From NCBI RefSeq assembly GCF_003752175.1, contig NZ_RJVF01000009.1, forward strand, positions 1 through 64,000: a stretch of DNA of 64,000 nt, written 5' to 3'. Within the stretch, counting starts at the first letter, position 1, and each line of letters starts with the position of its first letter. The notes beneath the pieces were generated by a model, which made no database searches, was not told where the DNA came from, and saw only the letters and a program-made list of their open reading frames with translations. The stretch is from Comamonas sp. BIGb0124. Lineage in GTDB: Bacteria; Pseudomonadota; Gammaproteobacteria; Burkholderiales; Burkholderiaceae_C. Position numbers and translations under genes: made by a program. Shown here one piece after another: positions 51,199 through 59,888 of the stretch.

Positions 51199-52637
51199 GC
51201 GTGATTCGCGACGATGCCATCGAAAACGCCCTGCAGCAGGGCATCGAACGGACGCTGCGTTATCGCGGCGCACCGCCGGACAACTGGGTCGAACCGGCAG
51301 CAGGCACCGATCACGACGTGCTGATCGTCGGCGGCGGCCAGAACGCCCTGGCGCTGGTCTGGACGCTGAGACACCTCGGCATCCGCCGCGTGACGGCCAT
51401 CGAGGCCAAGCCGGCCGGGCAGGCCGGGATCTGGCACGATACGGCGCGCATGCGCACGCTGCGCACGCAGAAGACCCTGACGGGCCCGGACATGGGGTTC
51501 ACGCCCTTGTCCTTTGCCACCTGGTACGACGCCCATCAGGGCGAAGGCGCCTTCGATTCGGTCGGCCAGATCGATCGCATCGACTGGGGCAACTATCTGA
51601 GCTGGTTCGAGCAGGCCGCCCACATCGGCGTGCGGCACGAGATCCGCGTGGCGGGGCTGTCGCCCGAGGGCGCGTTCTTCCGTGTCCATCTGGAGTCGCC
51701 CGGCCGCACCTGGACCGAGGTGGCGCGCAAGGTGGTCTTTGCGAACGGCATCGGCGGACTGGGCCAGCCGGTGTTGCCGGCGTTCCTGACCCAGGCCTTG
51801 CCGCCGGCCCATTACGGCCACACGGCAGACCGGTTGGACTTCGAGGCGCTGCGCGGCCGATCGGTGGGCATCATCGGCTCGGCCGCATCGGCCTTCGATG
51901 CGGCGGCCGTGGCGCTGGAGCAGGGGGCCGCCGACGTGCACATGTTCTGCCGCAAGGACATTCCCCCCACCTTGCAGATCAACAAGTCGCGCAACTACAT
52001 CGCCGCCCAGGACCGCTTCTTCACGCTGCCCGATGCCTTGCGCTGGACGCTGTTCGACAGGGCCCAGAAAGCCGGCACGGCGCCCCCGGCAGACTCGGTG
52101 CGGCGCTTGCTGGGGCATGCGAATTTTCGTCTGCATACCGGGCGCGACCTGAGCGGACTGTCGCTCGAAGGCGGCCGCATCCGACTGCCTTTCGACGGCC
52201 CGGCGCTGGACTTCATCGTCGCCGGGACCGGTTACGCGCAGGATGCGAACACGTGCACGGCGCTGTCCGGCGTCTCGCACCGGCTGGCCCAATGGTCGGA
52301 TCGCCATCGGCCGGGCCAGGACGAAGCCAACGCGATCCTCTCGCGTTACCCCTATCTGGGGGCGGCCTTCGAGTTTCTGCCGAAAGACCCGGCCGAGCCT
52401 TTGCCTTGGGCCGGCAATCTGCACGCCTTCACCCCGGCTGCCGGGCTCTCGTTCGGCCGCTACATCGGCGATGTGCCGTCGATGCGGTTCGCGGTCAACC
52501 ACCTGTCGCAGGCGGTGTTCGACAGCTTCTTCCGCGAAGACCTGGCCGTTCATGAACGGCGCATGCGTGTCGTGCCCGAAGACCGGGAGTTCGACCCCAG
52601 CCTCTACGCGCCGCTGCTGTCGCCCCCGGCCCCATGA
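51195..52637 (+). CDS. FAD/NAD(P)-dependent oxidoreductase (flavin monooxygenase-like)
   Basis: A 480-residue two-dinucleotide-binding protein. The FAD Rossmann motif is DVLIVGGGQNALALVWTL (41-58) and the NAD(P) motif is VGIIGSAASAFDAAAVAL near 220-237. RTQKTLTGPDMGF and RFAVNHLSQ recall N-hydroxylating or Baeyer-Villiger-like monooxygenases. It cannot serve as a clear FMN reductase for the LLM enzymes. The ATG overlaps the SfnB-like stop, and the enolase-family gene follows 45 nt later. Confidence 0.83.
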   Translation: MSVIRDDAIENALQQGIERTLRYRGAPPDNWVEPAAGTDHDVLIVGGGQNALALVWTLRHLGIRRVTAIEAKPAGQAGIWHDTARMRTLRTQKTLTGPDMGFTPLSFATWYDAHQGEGAFDSVGQIDRIDWGNYLSWFEQAAHIGVRHEIRVAGLSPEGAFFRVHLESPGRTWTEVARKVVFANGIGGLGQPVLPAFLTQALPPAHYGHTADRLDFEALRGRSVGIIGSAASAFDAAAVALEQGAADVHMFCRKDIPPTLQINKSRNYIAAQDRFFTLPDALRWTLFDRAQKAGTAPPADSVRRLLGHANFRLHTGRDLSGLSLEGGRIRLPFDGPALDFIVAGTGYAQDANTCTALSGVSHRLAQWSDRHRPGQDEANAILSRYPYLGAAFEFLPKDPAEPLPWAGNLHAFTPAAGLSFGRYIGDVPSMRFAVNHLSQAVFDSFFREDLAVHERRMRVVPEDREFDPSLYAPLLSPPAP

Positions 52638-52682
52638 TGCCCACCCCTTATCACCCAGCCGCCCACCCGGAGCGCCTTTGCC

Positions 52683-53816
52683 ATGCGTATTGAAACCCTG
52701 CGGACCTATGTCGTGAACGGCCTGCGGGCCAATCACGTGTTTGTTGAAATCGGCACCGATGCCGGCATCGTCGGGTACGGCGAAGGCACCGTCGAGTTCC
52801 GCGAGCTGGCCGTCGAGGCCGCCATTCACCATGCCGCCGGGTACCTGGTCGGGCAGGACCCCTTCCGCATCGCCCTGCATGTCGAGAGGCTGACCCGCGA
52901 GAGCTACTGGCGCACGGGCGTCATGCTGCGCTCGGCCCTGTCGGCGATCGAAGTGGCCTTGCACGACATCAAGGCCCGTGCGCTCGGCATTCCGGTCTAC
53001 GACCTGCTGGGCGGCCGGGCGCGCGACGATGTGCGTTGTTATGCCAATGCCTGGTTCGGCTCCGCCAAGACGCCCGATGAATTTGCCCAGGCCGCCCGCG
53101 AGACCGTTGCGGACGGTTTTGTCGCGCTGAAGTTCGATCCCTTCGACAAGGCCTGGGGCACCCCCGACCGGGCCGAGCTGATCGCAGCCTACGACCGGGT
53201 CGCCGCCGTGCGCGATGCCGTGGGCGACGAAGTGGAGATCATGATCGACGGTCATGGACGCTTCGAGGTCGCGACCGCCATCACCGTGTCGCGCGAACTC
53301 GCGGCCTTCCGCCCCTACTGGTTCGAAGAGCCCGTCTCGCCCGAAGACATCGCGTCGCTGGTCCAGGTGCGGCGCCGAAGCCCCATCCCCATCGCCGCCG
53401 GCGAACGCATCTACGAACGCTCGCGCTTCATCGAACTGGTCGAGCGCGAGGCGGTGGATTTCCTGCAGCCCGACATCTCGCACGTGGGAGGCTTGAACGA
53501 AGCGCTGCTCATCGCCGGCCACGCCTGGGCGCGCGGCATTCCGGTGGTGCCGCACAACGCCATCGGTCCGCTCAATGCCGCGGCGACCCTGCATTTCGCA
53601 GCGGCGGCGCCGGCTTTTCCGTGGCTCGAGACCTTTGTGCGCAAGGAGCCTTTCATTCCGCCGTGGCGCGACGAGTACGTCACCGGCGAGGTGCTGGCCA
53701 AGAACGGCCGCATCGTCATTCCGGATGCGCCCGGCCTGGGGGTGACCCTGCACCCCGAGGGCTGCCTGGCCCACCCGTACACGCCTCGCAACGTGCAGCA
53801 CTTCCGCCGCGAGTAA
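52683..53816 (+). CDS. Mandelate racemase/muconate lactonizing (enolase superfamily) enzyme, galactonate dehydratase-like
   Basis: A 377-residue enolase-superfamily protein. It has the N-terminal capping domain and a barrel with metal ligands D189 (MIDGHGRF, H191), E215 (WFEEPV) and E241 (GERIYE), base/acid H291 (VPHNAIGP) and K150 in LKFDPF. The D-x-H plus E-E-H set is typical of acid-sugar dehydratases such as DgoD. In this cluster it may dehydrate or racemise a hydroxy-acid part of the catabolised compound. It is preceded by a CGGAGCG SD and begins ATG 52683. Confidence 0.9.
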   Translation: MRIETLRTYVVNGLRANHVFVEIGTDAGIVGYGEGTVEFRELAVEAAIHHAAGYLVGQDPFRIALHVERLTRESYWRTGVMLRSALSAIEVALHDIKARALGIPVYDLLGGRARDDVRCYANAWFGSAKTPDEFAQAARETVADGFVALKFDPFDKAWGTPDRAELIAAYDRVAAVRDAVGDEVEIMIDGHGRFEVATAITVSRELAAFRPYWFEEPVSPEDIASLVQVRRRSPIPIAAGERIYERSRFIELVEREAVDFLQPDISHVGGLNEALLIAGHAWARGIPVVPHNAIGPLNAAATLHFAAAAPAFPWLETFVRKEPFIPPWRDEYVTGEVLAKNGRIVIPDAPGLGVTLHPEGCLAHPYTPRNVQHFRRE

Positions 53817-53830
53817 CCGTCAGGCTTCGG

Positions 53831-53858
53831 CCTTTCGCCTTTCGCCTTTCGCCGTTCG
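53831..53858. repeat. Heptanucleotide tandem repeat CCTTTCG x4
   Basis: Three exact copies of CCTTTCG followed by one CCGTTCG copy, 12 nt after the enolase-family stop. The period of 7 does not keep frame and the tract is untranslated, so copy-number slippage would only alter spacing or RNA structure. Confidence 0.85.
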
Positions 53859-54086
53859 TCCTCCCGGTCTTTCCGGCGGCTGCGGCCTACAGTGCACCGT
53901 TCCGGCGCCTGCTGCCGCCATCGGGCCGTGCGCTGCACCAAACCGGCGCAGCCTGCCGCAGCGCGAAGCACCAAGGCGTGCTGCGCTTTGCCCGGCCGGC
54001 CTTCCGTTTCCACCTCTCTCCCGGGTGTCGGCCCGCGCGGTGCCGGGCCCAGGCTGCCTGGCATGTTTCATGCTCTATGCACATTG

Positions 54087-54101
54087 TTCAAGTTACTTGA
54101 A
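54087..54101. promoter_or_regulatory. Palindromic operator candidate TTCAAGT-T-ACTTGAA
   Basis: A perfect 15-nt palindrome with 7-bp arms, 41 nt before the ATG of the ABC binding protein. It lies in the AT-rich promoter zone (TTGTTCAAG... TCATGTGAATTGTG), so it could be the site for the XRE-cupin regulator encoded at 59257 in the same locus (inference). Confidence 0.55.
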
Positions 54102-54142
54102 TCATGTGAATTGTGTTTGAAATCCATCAGAGAGGATGTCGT

Positions 54143-54994
54143 ATGCGTCTGGGTCAACGAGCGTTTGCAAGAATGGCTATCGGTCTTTGCGTCGGAGTGT
54201 TCCTGGCGCATGCCGGCGCCGCGGATCTGCTGGACAAGGTCAAGGAAAAGAAGCTGCTCACCTTGGGTACCGAAGCGCAGTTTGCGCCGTTCGAGTCCAT
54301 GGAGAACGGCAAGATCGTCGGCTACAGCACCGATCTGCTGGCCCTGGTGATGCAGGATCTGCCGGGCGTCAAGGCCGATCGCAAGGATGTGCCGTTCCAA
54401 GCCATCCTGCCGGGCCTGGCGGCTCGCAAGTTCGACTTCATCGTGACCTCGGTGACGGTCACGAAAGAGCGCGACGACAAGTTCGCCTTCACGCTGCCGA
54501 TCGCCGAAGCCACGGTGGCCGTGCTCAAGCGCAGCGACAACGCCGCCGTGCAGAAGCCCGACGACCTGAGCGGCAAGGTGGTGGGCTCGCAGGCCGGATC
54601 GGCGCAACTGAAAGTGGCACGCGAGTTCGATCAGAAACTCAAGTCGCAGGGCAAGCCGGGCCTCAAGGAAATCCGTGAATACACGTCGTTCGACGAGGCC
54701 TATGCCGATCTCGCGGCCGGCCGGCTCGATGCGGTGACGCAATCGCTTTCCAACCTCGGACCGCTGGTCAAGGCGCGCCCGGATGTGTTCTCGGTGGTGC
54801 AGCCGGCCATCGGCCCCAAGACCTACTACGCCTGGGTGGGCCGCAAGGATGCCGACAGCGCCAGCCTGGTCAAGCTCTTCAGCGACGGCATTGCCAAGGC
54901 CAATACCGGCGGCCAGATGAGCCAGCTGCAGACCAAGTGGTTCGGCTTCACCATGAGCGTGCCGGCCGACCATCTGCCCAAGCCCGAGATGTGA
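54143..54994 (+). CDS. Polar amino acid ABC transporter substrate-binding protein (family 3)
   Basis: A 283-residue binding protein with Sec signal peptide (RLGQRAFARMAIGLCVGVFL, cleavage near AGA-AD). It has KKLLTLGTEAQFAPFESMENGK, family 3 FIVTSVTVTKERDDKFAFTL and LAAGRLDAVTQSLSN. The ligand is probably an amino acid or ureido/guanidino compound given the downstream enzymes. ATG 54143 has a GAGG SD; an upstream ATG at 54113 is less likely. It is the first gene of the operon with two permeases and an ATPase. Confidence 0.93.
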   Translation: MRLGQRAFARMAIGLCVGVFLAHAGAADLLDKVKEKKLLTLGTEAQFAPFESMENGKIVGYSTDLLALVMQDLPGVKADRKDVPFQAILPGLAARKFDFIVTSVTVTKERDDKFAFTLPIAEATVAVLKRSDNAAVQKPDDLSGKVVGSQAGSAQLKVAREFDQKLKSQGKPGLKEIREYTSFDEAYADLAAGRLDAVTQSLSNLGPLVKARPDVFSVVQPAIGPKTYYAWVGRKDADSASLVKLFSDGIAKANTGGQMSQLQTKWFGFTMSVPADHLPKPEM

Positions 54995-55028
54995 GAAGAC
55001 AAGACCGACTGAGCCTGGAGCGCGCCCG

Positions 55029-55682
55029 ATGACGTCTTTTCCGACCCGTTTGCAAACCTATCTCGAGCCCCTGGCATCGGGACTGGCGGTGACCGCCGGC
55101 CTGTCTGCCACGGCCATCGTGCTGGGGTTCGTGCTGGCCTGCTCGCTGTACCTGCTGCGTACGCGCCTGGCCGGCGGGGCGGTGGCGGTGGGTGTGTATG
55201 TGAGTTTCTTCAGAGGCACGCCGCTGCTCGTGCAGGTCTTGATGCTGTTCTACCTGCCCGGCCAGTTCGGCATCGACGTCGATCCCTGGGTGGCGGCGAT
55301 CGGCGTGCTGGCGCTCAATTCGGCTGCGTTTCAGAGCGAGATCCTGCGGGCCGGATTCCAGTCGATTCCGCCTGGGCAGATCGAGGCGGCCCAGATCTTC
55401 GGCCTGAGCCGGCAGCAGATCTTCCGTCACGTGCAACTGCCCCAGGTGGTGCGGCTCACGTTCCCGGCGCTGGTCTCCGAGTCGATCGACATCATCAAGG
55501 GCTCGGCCGTGATCTCGGTCATCGCCATCACCGACCTGATGCGGATCGGTCGCCAGCTGAGCGCCACCAGCTACCGGCCGCTCGAAGTCTATCTGTGCGT
55601 GGCCCTGGCCTATCTGGTGCTCACGAGTCTGGTGGCATGGGCGGGCAAGCGGTTGAGCCATTCGTTTGCGCAGGCGAGGTAG
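55029..55682 (+). CDS. Polar amino acid ABC transporter permease (first)
   Basis: A 217-residue His/Glu/Gln/Arg/opine-type permease with about five helices, VSFFRGTPLLVQVLMLFYLP and the EAA motif QIEAAQIFGLSRQQIFRHVQ. It follows the binding protein by 34 nt and precedes the second permease by 2 nt, giving the heterodimeric membrane channel. Confidence 0.93.
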   Translation: MTSFPTRLQTYLEPLASGLAVTAGLSATAIVLGFVLACSLYLLRTRLAGGAVAVGVYVSFFRGTPLLVQVLMLFYLPGQFGIDVDPWVAAIGVLALNSAAFQSEILRAGFQSIPPGQIEAAQIFGLSRQQIFRHVQLPQVVRLTFPALVSESIDIIKGSAVISVIAITDLMRIGRQLSATSYRPLEVYLCVALAYLVLTSLVAWAGKRLSHSFAQAR

Positions 55683-55684
55683 AC

Positions 55685-56344
55685 ATGGACTGGAATCTCA
55701 TCGTTCAAATCCTGCCCGCCTTTGCGCAGGCCGGTGCCATCACGCTGCTGGTCTCGGCCGGGGCGGTGCTGGTGGGCGTCGTGCTGGGCTTCTGGCTCAA
55801 TGTGGTGCAAGACACCTGGCTTCCGTTTCGCCGGTTCTATTCACTGTTCGTCTGGTTCTTCAGGGGCACGCCGTTCCTGATCCAGTTGTTTGTCTTGTAT
55901 TACGGCTTCCCTCAGATCGGCATCACCTTCTCGCCGATCGAGGCGACGGTGATCGGCCTGGGCATCTACAGCTCGGCGTATTTTGCAGAAATCTTCCGGG
56001 CCAGCTGGCAAGGCATTCCGGCCGGCCAGGTCGAGGCGGCACGGGTCTTTGGACTCGACCGCTGGCAGACGCTGCGCCACGTGCAACTGCCGCAGGCGCT
56101 GCGGCTGGCCCTGCCGCTGATGACCAACCAGTTCATCCTGGTGCTGAAGGAGTCGTCGGTGGCTTCCATCATCACCGTGCCCGAGCTCACCATGCGTGCC
56201 GGCACGGTCGTGGCCGAGACGTTTTCGTATGTCGAGCCCTACCTGCTGCTGGGCCTGATCTATTGGGTGATCGCCCTGGCGCTCAGCCGGGTGGGGTTGC
56301 TGGCCGAGGCCCGGATGTCGGCGCATCTCGTTGCAAAGGTTTGA
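55685..56344 (+). CDS. Polar amino acid ABC transporter permease (second)
   Basis: A 219-residue permease with [20 protein letters not shown] and EAA loop [20 protein letters not shown]. It starts at ATG 55685 two bases after the first permease stop and ends one base before the ATPase ATG. Both permeases share the same fold and have probably arisen by duplication. Confidence 0.93.
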   Translation: MDWNLIVQILPAFAQAGAITLLVSAGAVLVGVVLGFWLNVVQDTWLPFRRFYSLFVWFFRGTPFLIQLFVLYYGFPQIGITFSPIEATVIGLGIYSSAYFAEIFRASWQGIPAGQVEAARVFGLDRWQTLRHVQLPQALRLALPLMTNQFILVLKESSVASIITVPELTMRAGTVVAETFSYVEPYLLLGLIYWVIALALSRVGLLAEARMSAHLVAKV

Positions 56345-56345
56345 T

Positions 56346-57170
56346 ATGGACAAAGTCACGATCCCGATGATCTCGATGCGCGGCGTGGGCAAGTCGTACG
56401 GCAGCCACCAGGTCCTGCACGACTTCAGCCTCGACGTCATGCCCGGCGAGGTCGTCAGCCTGATCGGCCCTTCGGGCTCGGGCAAGACGACGGCCTTGCG
56501 CTGCGCGAATTTTCTGGAAACCTATCAGCAGGGTGAAGTCCGCATCCGCGGCGCCCTGCTGGGTTACGAAGAAGGCCCGGCCGGCCAACGCCAGCCGGCC
56601 AGCGAACGCAGCATTGCCGAAGTGCGCTCGCCGCTGGCGATGGTGTTCCAGCAGTTCAATCTGTGGCCCCATCTCGACGTCATCGACAACATCTGCCTGC
56701 CGCTGACCGTCGCCCACCGCGTGCCGCGCGACAAGGCCGAGGCCCGTGCCGCCCAGGCCCTGGAGCGGGTGGGGCTGTCCGCCAAGGGCAAGGCCTTTCC
56801 GCATCAGCTCAGCGGCGGGCAGCAGCAGCGTGTGGGCATCGCCCGTGCCCTGGCGGTGAAACCTCAGGCCATGCTGCTCGACGAACCGACCTCGGCGCTC
56901 GATCCGGAGCTGGTCGACGAGGTGCTGTCGGTCATCCTGTCGCTGGCTGCCGATGGCATGACCATGGTCATGGTCACCCACGAAATGGGCTTTGCCGCGC
57001 GGGTCTCCGACCGCGTGGTGTTCATGGAAGCCGGCCGCGTCGTCGAATCCGGACCGCCCAAGACCCTGTTCGAGAACCCCGAAACCGACCGCCTGCGCGC
57101 CTTCTTGAAGACCTGGCGGCAACGCAACGGCCTGAGCGTCGGCACCGCACAGCAGGAGCTGCCGGCATGA
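56346..57170 (+). CDS. Polar amino acid ABC transporter ATPase
   Basis: A 274-residue ATPase. It has Walker [14 protein letters not shown]-loop [11 protein letters not shown], signature [15 protein letters not shown], Walker [14 protein letters not shown] and H-loop VTHEMGF. There is an insert of about 20 residues after strand GALLGYEEG ([14 protein letters not shown]) that is common in this subfamily. The ATG at 56346 lies one base after the permease stop; a short in-frame ATG at 56331 is unlikely. The stop overlaps the next ATG. Confidence 0.95.
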   Translation: MDKVTIPMISMRGVGKSYGSHQVLHDFSLDVMPGEVVSLIGPSGSGKTTALRCANFLETYQQGEVRIRGALLGYEEGPAGQRQPASERSIAEVRSPLAMVFQQFNLWPHLDVIDNICLPLTVAHRVPRDKAEARAAQALERVGLSAKGKAFPHQLSGGQQQRVGIARALAVKPQAMLLDEPTSALDPELVDEVLSVILSLAADGMTMVMVTHEMGFAARVSDRVVFMEAGRVVESGPPKTLFENPETDRLRAFLKTWRQRNGLSVGTAQQELPA

Positions 57171-58453
57171 ACGCAACCCCGCCCATTCGGAACGGCAACC
57201 TGGCCCATCCGGACGCCATGCGTTTCGTCGATGGCGAACGGCTGATCGCGCACCTGGTGCGGCTGGCCTCTTTCGGCGGAGGCGAGGCCTTGAACGACGG
57301 CGTGCGGCGCGAGACGCTCACCCCGCAAGAACTGGCCGCCAAACAATGGCTGTGCAGCCTGTTTGATGCGCCCGGCTACCGCTGGCTGCAGGACGACGCC
57401 GCCAACCTCATCCTGCGGCGCGAAGGCCGCGAGCCCGTTTTGCCGCCCGTGCTGGTGGGCAGCCATATCGACACGCAACCCGTGGGCGGCTGGCTCGACG
57501 GCGCCTACGGCGTGATGGCCGGCTACGAGGTCTGCAGGGCGCTGGACGACGCCGGCATCCGCACCCGCCGGGCGATCGAAATCGTCGCCTGGACCAACGA
57601 GGAAGGCTCCCGCTTTGCACCGGGCGCCATGGGCTCGAGCGCCTTCGTGCAGCCCGCGCTGCTGGACAGCCACCGGCAGCGGCGCGACGCCCAGGGCGTG
57701 CCGTTCGGCGACGCCCTGGCGCAGGCGCTGCAAGGTCTGCCGGATCTGCCCCGGGCCGCGCTCGGCCGCGCTGTCCATGCCTACCTGGAGGCGCATATCG
57801 AGCAAGGCCCGGTGATGGAGGCCGACGGCCGTGTGCTGGGCGTGGTGGAAGGCATTCAGGGCGTGCGCTGGTTCGAAGTCACCGTGCGGGGCCGCGGCGC
57901 CCACGCCGGCACCACCCCCGAATCCGCGCGCCAGGATGCCCTGCTGGCGGCTGCCCAACTGATCGCCGACCTGCACGAATCGGTGCTGGCCTTGGGCGAC
58001 GACACGCTGCGCTGGACCGTCGGCAAGCTGGAGGTGGCGCCGGGCTCGGTCAACACCATCGCCGACCGGGTCGTCTTCAGCATCGACCTGCGCCATCCCC
58101 GCCGCGAGCGGCTCGACCAGATCGAGACGCTGCTCGCCGAGCGTGCCGCCCGCCTGTGGAGCGGTTGCCCGGTCGGCGTGAAACGCGTCATGGACAAGGC
58201 CCCCACCGTCTTTCACCCGATGGCCGTGGCGGCCGTTCAGGCGGCCGTGGAGGCCACCGGCGAGCCGGCCTGCCGCATCACCTCGGGCGCTTTTCACGAC
58301 GCCATGTACCTGGCCTCGGTCGCCCCGGCCGCGATGCTGTTCGTGCCGAGCATCGGCGGCATCAGCCACCACCCCGACGAAAACACCGCGCACGAGCACC
58401 TGATCGCAGGGGCCCGTGCCTTGACCGCAGCCGTGCTGAAACTGGCCGACTGA
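57167..58453 (+). CDS. M20-family Zn-dependent amidohydrolase (N-carbamoyl-L-amino acid hydrolase / allantoate amidohydrolase type)
   Basis: A 428-residue dinuclear-zinc hydrolase of the HyuC/AllC group. It has [42 protein letters not shown], the dimerisation domain ([20 protein letters not shown]) and the C-terminal [12 protein letters not shown]. It removes a carbamoyl or ureido group to give an amino acid, CO2 and ammonia. The ATG overlaps the ATPase stop (ATGA), tying the enzyme to transport of its substrate. Confidence 0.93.
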   Translation: MNATPPIRNGNLAHPDAMRFVDGERLIAHLVRLASFGGGEALNDGVRRETLTPQELAAKQWLCSLFDAPGYRWLQDDAANLILRREGREPVLPPVLVGSHIDTQPVGGWLDGAYGVMAGYEVCRALDDAGIRTRRAIEIVAWTNEEGSRFAPGAMGSSAFVQPALLDSHRQRRDAQGVPFGDALAQALQGLPDLPRAALGRAVHAYLEAHIEQGPVMEADGRVLGVVEGIQGVRWFEVTVRGRGAHAGTTPESARQDALLAAAQLIADLHESVLALGDDTLRWTVGKLEVAPGSVNTIADRVVFSIDLRHPRRERLDQIETLLAERAARLWSGCPVGVKRVMDKAPTVFHPMAVAAVQAAVEATGEPACRITSGAFHDAMYLASVAPAAMLFVPSIGGISHHPDENTAHEHLIAGARALTAAVLKLAD

Positions 58454-58487
58454 TCCCCTCGCTAGATCCCGTTCAGAAAGGAACACC

Positions 58488-59198
58488 ATGTCTTGTCCCC
58501 AATGCGGCGGCAGCCACGAAGGCCACGCCATCCCCGACAACCGTCATCCCGCAGGCACCAACCCCAGCCTGGGCACGCCGATCTCTGCCGACGGCACCCC
58601 CGAACTCGGCCGCACCTACGAGGTGCCTGCCCGCCAAGGCAAGGCCGTGAGAGTGGCGCGCGGCCAGACCCTGCGCATCGTCAACACCCACGGCACCCAG
58701 GTCTGCGACATGTGGGCCTTCAATGCAGAAGACGTGAGCGAGCACCTGTCGATGGAGCACATGCGTGCCTGGATCGACCGCATCAACCCGCGCGCCGGCG
58801 ACACGCTGGTCACCAACCATCGCCGCGCCATCCTGAAGTTCGTCGGCGACACCTCGCCCGGCGTGCACGACAGCCTGATCGCGCCCTGCGACATCCATCG
58901 TTACCGCAACCTGGGCGTGCAGGGCTATCACGACAGCTGCGCCGACAACCTGCGGCTGAGCCTCAAGGCGATCGGCCTGGTCAGCACCGAAGTGCCCGAT
59001 TCGCTCAACCTGTGGATGAACATTCCCTTCAATGCCGAAGGCACGATCCAGTGGCTGCCCACCGTCAGCAAGCCCGGCGACGTGGTCGAGTTCGTGGCCG
59101 AGATGGACTGCATCGTGGCGATGTCCGCCTGCCCGCAGGACGTGATCGCCATCAACAGCAACGACCCGCAGCCGGTTCATTTCTCGGTGACCGCCTGA
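58488..59198 (+). CDS. DUF1989 family protein (urea carboxylase-associated type)
   Basis: A 236-residue DUF1989 protein with conserved RIVNTHGTQVCDMWAFNAED, MEHMRAWID, PCDIHRYRNLGVQGYHDSCA and NLWMNIPFNAEG. An N-terminal CPQCGG (C3, C6) adds a possible zinc site. DUF1989 proteins accompany urea/guanidine catabolism, often near urea carboxylase, though their exact chemistry is not settled. ATG 58488 has SD AAAGGA. Confidence 0.88.
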   Translation: MSCPQCGGSHEGHAIPDNRHPAGTNPSLGTPISADGTPELGRTYEVPARQGKAVRVARGQTLRIVNTHGTQVCDMWAFNAEDVSEHLSMEHMRAWIDRINPRAGDTLVTNHRRAILKFVGDTSPGVHDSLIAPCDIHRYRNLGVQGYHDSCADNLRLSLKAIGLVSTEVPDSLNLWMNIPFNAEGTIQWLPTVSKPGDVVEFVAEMDCIVAMSACPQDVIAINSNDPQPVHFSVTA

Positions 59199-59256
59199 GG
59201 CGGTAAAGTGCCCCGTCGGCATCCCCGCCTTTCCATTGGCCCTACGAAGTTCCACC

Positions 59257-59844
59257 ATGTCCTCTGAATCCCATCCTGACGCACAACACCTGGGAATGCG
59301 CATCCGGTTCGCCAGGAACTGCAAGGGAGAGACGCTGAAGAAGGTGGCACAGGCGGTCGGCTGCTCGGAGAGCATGCTGTCGAAGATCGAATGCGGACTG
59401 GCCAGCCCCTCGCTGAACATGCTGCATCGCATCGCCAAGGCGCTCGATACCAACGTGGCCGAACTGACCACCGTGATGCCCGCCGTCGACAGCCCGGTGC
59501 AGAAGAACAACCAGCGCGCCGTCGTGAGTTTCGACCACGGCGGCCGGCCGGCCAATCGGCGCATCCGGCTCGAGCGGCTGGTGCCCGTCCAGCGCGGGCA
59601 GCTGCTGCAGGGCGATATCCACATCCTCGAGCCCAAGGCCAAGGTCGCCTTCAGCATTTCGCATGTGGGCGAAGAGCTGGGCTACGTGCTGCAGGGCCGG
59701 CTGGTGCTGACGCTGGACGAACAGTCTTACGAACTCGAGGCGGGCGACTCGTTCTACTTCTCGAGCGAAACGCCGCACAGCTACCTCAATCCCGGCGACG
59801 AGATCGCCAAGGTGCTGTGGGTCAACACGCCCGCGACCTTCTGA
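59257..59844 (+). CDS. XRE-family regulator with cupin domain
   Basis: A 195-residue protein: helix-turn-helix at about 8-62 (IRFARNCKGETLKKVAQAVG, SESMLSKIECGLASPSLNML) and a C-terminal cupin at about 110-190 (EELGYVLQGRLVLTLDEQ, LEAGDSFYFSSETPHSYLNP). Such regulators sense small ligands through the cupin and often control polyamine, amino acid or guanidine genes. Its place within the locus makes it the likely regulator of the operon starting at 54143. Confidence 0.92.
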   Translation: MSSESHPDAQHLGMRIRFARNCKGETLKKVAQAVGCSESMLSKIECGLASPSLNMLHRIAKALDTNVAELTTVMPAVDSPVQKNNQRAVVSFDHGGRPANRRIRLERLVPVQRGQLLQGDIHILEPKAKVAFSISHVGEELGYVLQGRLVLTLDEQSYELEAGDSFYFSSETPHSYLNPGDEIAKVLWVNTPATF

Positions 59845-59888
59845 GAACCGCCGGCATCCGCCGGACCCATCCCCTGCCCACCCTCTCC

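Larger units (their letters stand above)
53817..54142. other. 326-bp intergenic region with repeat and palindrome
   Basis: No convincing gene. It carries a heptanucleotide tandem repeat (53831-53858), a GC-rich stretch without terminator-like T-run, and then an AT-richer promoter zone with a perfect 15-nt palindrome (54087-54101) before the amino acid transporter operon. Confidence 0.7.

Noticed and set aside
53817-54100. Short open frames in the intergenic region before the amino acid transporter operon
   Set aside because: They lack plausible start sites and any recognisable protein, and overlap a tandem repeat and a promoter palindrome.
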